42,101 bases of DNA, taken from positions 1-42,101 of the forward strand of contig JAURHS010000014.1 in the NCBI GenBank assembly GCA_030833205.1, given 5' to 3'. A program made the position numbers and the translations under genes. The notes under the pieces were generated by a model. The model worked only from the letters and a program-made list of their open reading frames with translations, had not been told where the DNA came from and ran no database searches. This DNA comes from Prosthecobacter sp. Lineage in GTDB: Bacteria; Verrucomicrobiota; Verrucomicrobiia; Verrucomicrobiales; Verrucomicrobiaceae. Below, piece by piece: positions 40,644-42,101 of the stretch; position 1 is the stretch's first letter, and each line of letters begins with the position of its first letter.

Positions 40644-42101
40644 GCCACGGCCTCGCGATCATTGCGAACCAGCAGAAACCGGCCTGCCAAGGCTGGAGGG
40701 TTCCAGGTCTTGGAAGACAGGGCCTTGATCTCGCCAAGCCGCGTTGGCCCGCTGGCCGCAATGCGCAGCAACACCACCTCGCCGCGCTCGGCCTGCACCA
40801 GCAGCAAATCCGGTTGCAGGGCCAGTTGCTGTCCAAAGCCCAATCTCTCCTGACGCCAGAGGCGCTCGCCGTCGTTTGCCGACACGGCACAAAGCATGCC
40901 CTCATCCAAACCGCAGATCACCCCGCCCACCCATTGCGCCGAGCTGAATTTGGTGCGCGGAAATTTCCCCCGCCACAAGGCCTCGGGCTTGGGCTGGCCA
41001 GTCTTCATCTCCAGCAACGCACAGCCCATGCCATAACTGGCACTGACCAAGAGTTGCTGGTCACGCACCCGCAGCGGCTGCGCCACCTTGGGAAAACCGC
41101 CGGGCCAATCATGACGCCACAGGCAACGGCCATCTGCCAAGGCGAAACCTGCCACGGACGAAGCCTCGACCTGCACCACCTGCCTCTGCCCGCCCAAGTC
41201 CATGAGCATGGGCGAAGCGTAATTGCCCCCGCCCTGCCCTGCGCGCCAACGCAGCGCGCCACTGGCGGCATCAAAGGCCAACAGGCTGTGGCCACCTGCG
41301 CCTGCGCCGACCAGCACCAAATCGCCAATGTGCAGAGGTGATCCACTCATGGCCCAAGTCAGGTTGCCCTGCGCCCCCGCCTCCTTGAGCACCTCGCGTT
41401 GCCAAACAAGTTGGCCATCGGCAAGTCGCAGGCACTGCAGCAAGCCCGTCGCGCCCATGGCATACAACACACCGCGCTCCACATCCAAGGTGGGCGTGGC
41501 CCGTGGACCAGCCCCACCCAGCGGCTCATCAAAACGACGGTCAACCTCCCGCAGCCAAAGCAGTTGCCCATTCTCAAGCGCATAGCAACTCACGCACTCC
41601 ATGGCCCCGCGCTGCTCCTGAGTAAACGCGCGACCAGCGGCCACCGCAAAGCCCGACCAGCCCTCGCCCATCGGCTGACGCCATAATTCACGCGGCGGAT
41701 GCGCCGCCCAATCCAAGGCAAACTCGGCAGGGCCCAACTGCCCATCGCCCTGAGGCCCCATGAAGCGCGGCCACTGCGCGCGGATCGCCACCGCCGCTGA
41801 CGGCAAGGCAGGCCTGGCCGTTGGGGCGGCCCAATGCGGCAAATCCCTGCCCCGCCAGCGCCAAGCCAACTGAGGCCAAGCCGAGCCGTCCGCCGAGCCC
41901 TCGTAGCGCAGCAGCAGCGCGGGCAGCAAAGCCAGCAACCCAAGCAGAAACGGCAACAACAGCCACCTCAGGCTCAGCCTCAACCCCGGTCGCCGCAACC
42001 ACCACAGCACGATGCCAAGAGACAGCCAAAGCAGGCCGAGCAACACGGTGGCCAAGGAGCGCGCCACATGATCCTGCCACCACAACCAGCCGCAGAGCGA
42101 A
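40622..42101 (-). CDS. membrane-anchored PQQ-like beta-propeller protein (5' end outside window)
   Basis: At least 487 residues. The frame is still open at the window's right edge, and the only in-window start near it is a TTG (42085), so the true start probably lies beyond. Two hydrophobic segments (VLLGLLWLSLGIVLWWL and WLLLPFLLGLLALLPALLL) are followed by WPRFMGPQGDGQ, the usual opening of this family in Verrucomicrobiota and Planctomycetota. PQQ-enzyme/BamB-like blades come next (CYALENGQLLWLREV, CLRLADGQLVWQREV, LLAFDAASGALRWRAGQ, FALADGRCLWRHDW, CAVSANDGERLWRQE). These propellers usually act as scaffolds or electron-transfer partners outside the cytoplasm; no PQQ ligand set can be confirmed. 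Confidence 0.85.
   Translation of the reverse strand, partial: SLCGWLWWQDHVARSLATVLLGLLWLSLGIVLWWLRRPGLRLSLRWLLLPFLLGLLALLPALLLRYEGSADGSAWPQLAWRWRGRDLPHWAAPTARPALPSAAVAIRAQWPRFMGPQGDGQLGPAEFALDWAAHPPRELWRQPMGEGWSGFAVAAGRAFTQEQRGAMECVSCYALENGQLLWLREVDRRFDEPLGGAGPRATPTLDVERGVLYAMGATGLLQCLRLADGQLVWQREVLKEAGAQGNLTWAMSGSPLHIGDLVLVGAGAGGHSLLAFDAASGALRWRAGQGGGNYASPMLMDLGGQRQVVQVEASSVAGFALADGRCLWRHDWPGGFPKVAQPLRVRDQQLLVSASYGMGCALLEMKTGQPKPEALWRGKFPRTKFSSAQWVGGVICGLDEGMLCAVSANDGERLWRQERLGFGQQLALQPDLLLVQAERGEVVLLRIAASGPTRLGEIKALSSKTWNPPALAGRFLLVRNDREAVAYELAAP

Overview
The window (42.1 kb, G+C-rich apart from one short stretch) reads as a piece of a chromosome from a Gram-negative bacterium of the PVC group, most probably Verrucomicrobiota. 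The main pointers are a 1698-residue secreted protein that joins a PSCyt1-type cytochrome domain, WD40 repeats, DUF1549 and DUF1553; a secreted DUF1080 (sugar hydrolase-like) protein; a zinc-ribbon Ser/Thr kinase; an exosortase fused to an EpsI domain; an EboD-type dehydroquinate synthase paralogue; and lpxA, which implies lipid A and an outer membrane. The phylum is an inference from gene content; there is no rRNA here. Clear Shine-Dalgarno sites are rare, so several starts were chosen by family N-termini or by gene overlap.

Layout. 1-1600: a 20-bp tandem repeat, tRNA-Gly(CCC), then about 760 bases of decayed sequence holding a recognisable BRCT-domain pseudogene on the minus strand (one internal amber codon), followed by an HNH endonuclease gene. 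This is the only scar-like, partly lower-G+C stretch. 1744-3763: NHL beta-propeller protein and RluD-type pseudouridine synthase (minus). 3882-6290: membrane-anchored kinase. 6307-7508: IscU-like scaffold and a membrane-anchored unknown (minus). 7641-12082: pgi, a small membrane protein, a NupC-type nucleoside transporter and rlmN (plus). 12079-13611: lpxA and a lipoprotein (minus). 13690-15876: secreted unknown, unknown, and a YkgJ-type cysteine-cluster protein. 15893-18445: hrpB helicase (minus), divergent from a long U32-family protein (18566-21043). 21058-22215: eboD-like. 22329-24965: gspH-I-J-K, four pseudopilin genes joined by ATGA overlaps, preceded by a two-domain DUF1080 protein (25046-26236). 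26419-33528: periplasmic SurA/PpiD-like chaperone, TPR protein and the giant DUF1549/DUF1553 protein. 33581-37365: miaA, aroB and exosortase-EpsI. 37326-38393: recF (minus). 38566-40643: hisS and purine nucleoside phosphorylase. 40622-42101: PQQ-like propeller protein running off the right edge.

Functional themes: RNA modification (rluD, rlmN, miaA, possibly an RlhA-like U32 protein); envelope and secretion (lpxA, lipoprotein, gspHIJK, PpiD-like chaperone, exosortase); nucleoside salvage (NupC-type transporter plus PNP); and housekeeping metabolism (pgi, aroB, hisS). No CRISPR array, intact insertion sequence, prophage or defence island was seen. The most unusual items are the BRCT gene remnant beside tRNA-Gly, the exosortase-EpsI fusion whose 3' end overlaps recF antisense, the second (EboD-type) dehydroquinate synthase, Ala instead of Gly at the prepilin cleavage site of both GspJ and GspK, and a perfect hairpin whose loop is exactly the first ATG of miaA.
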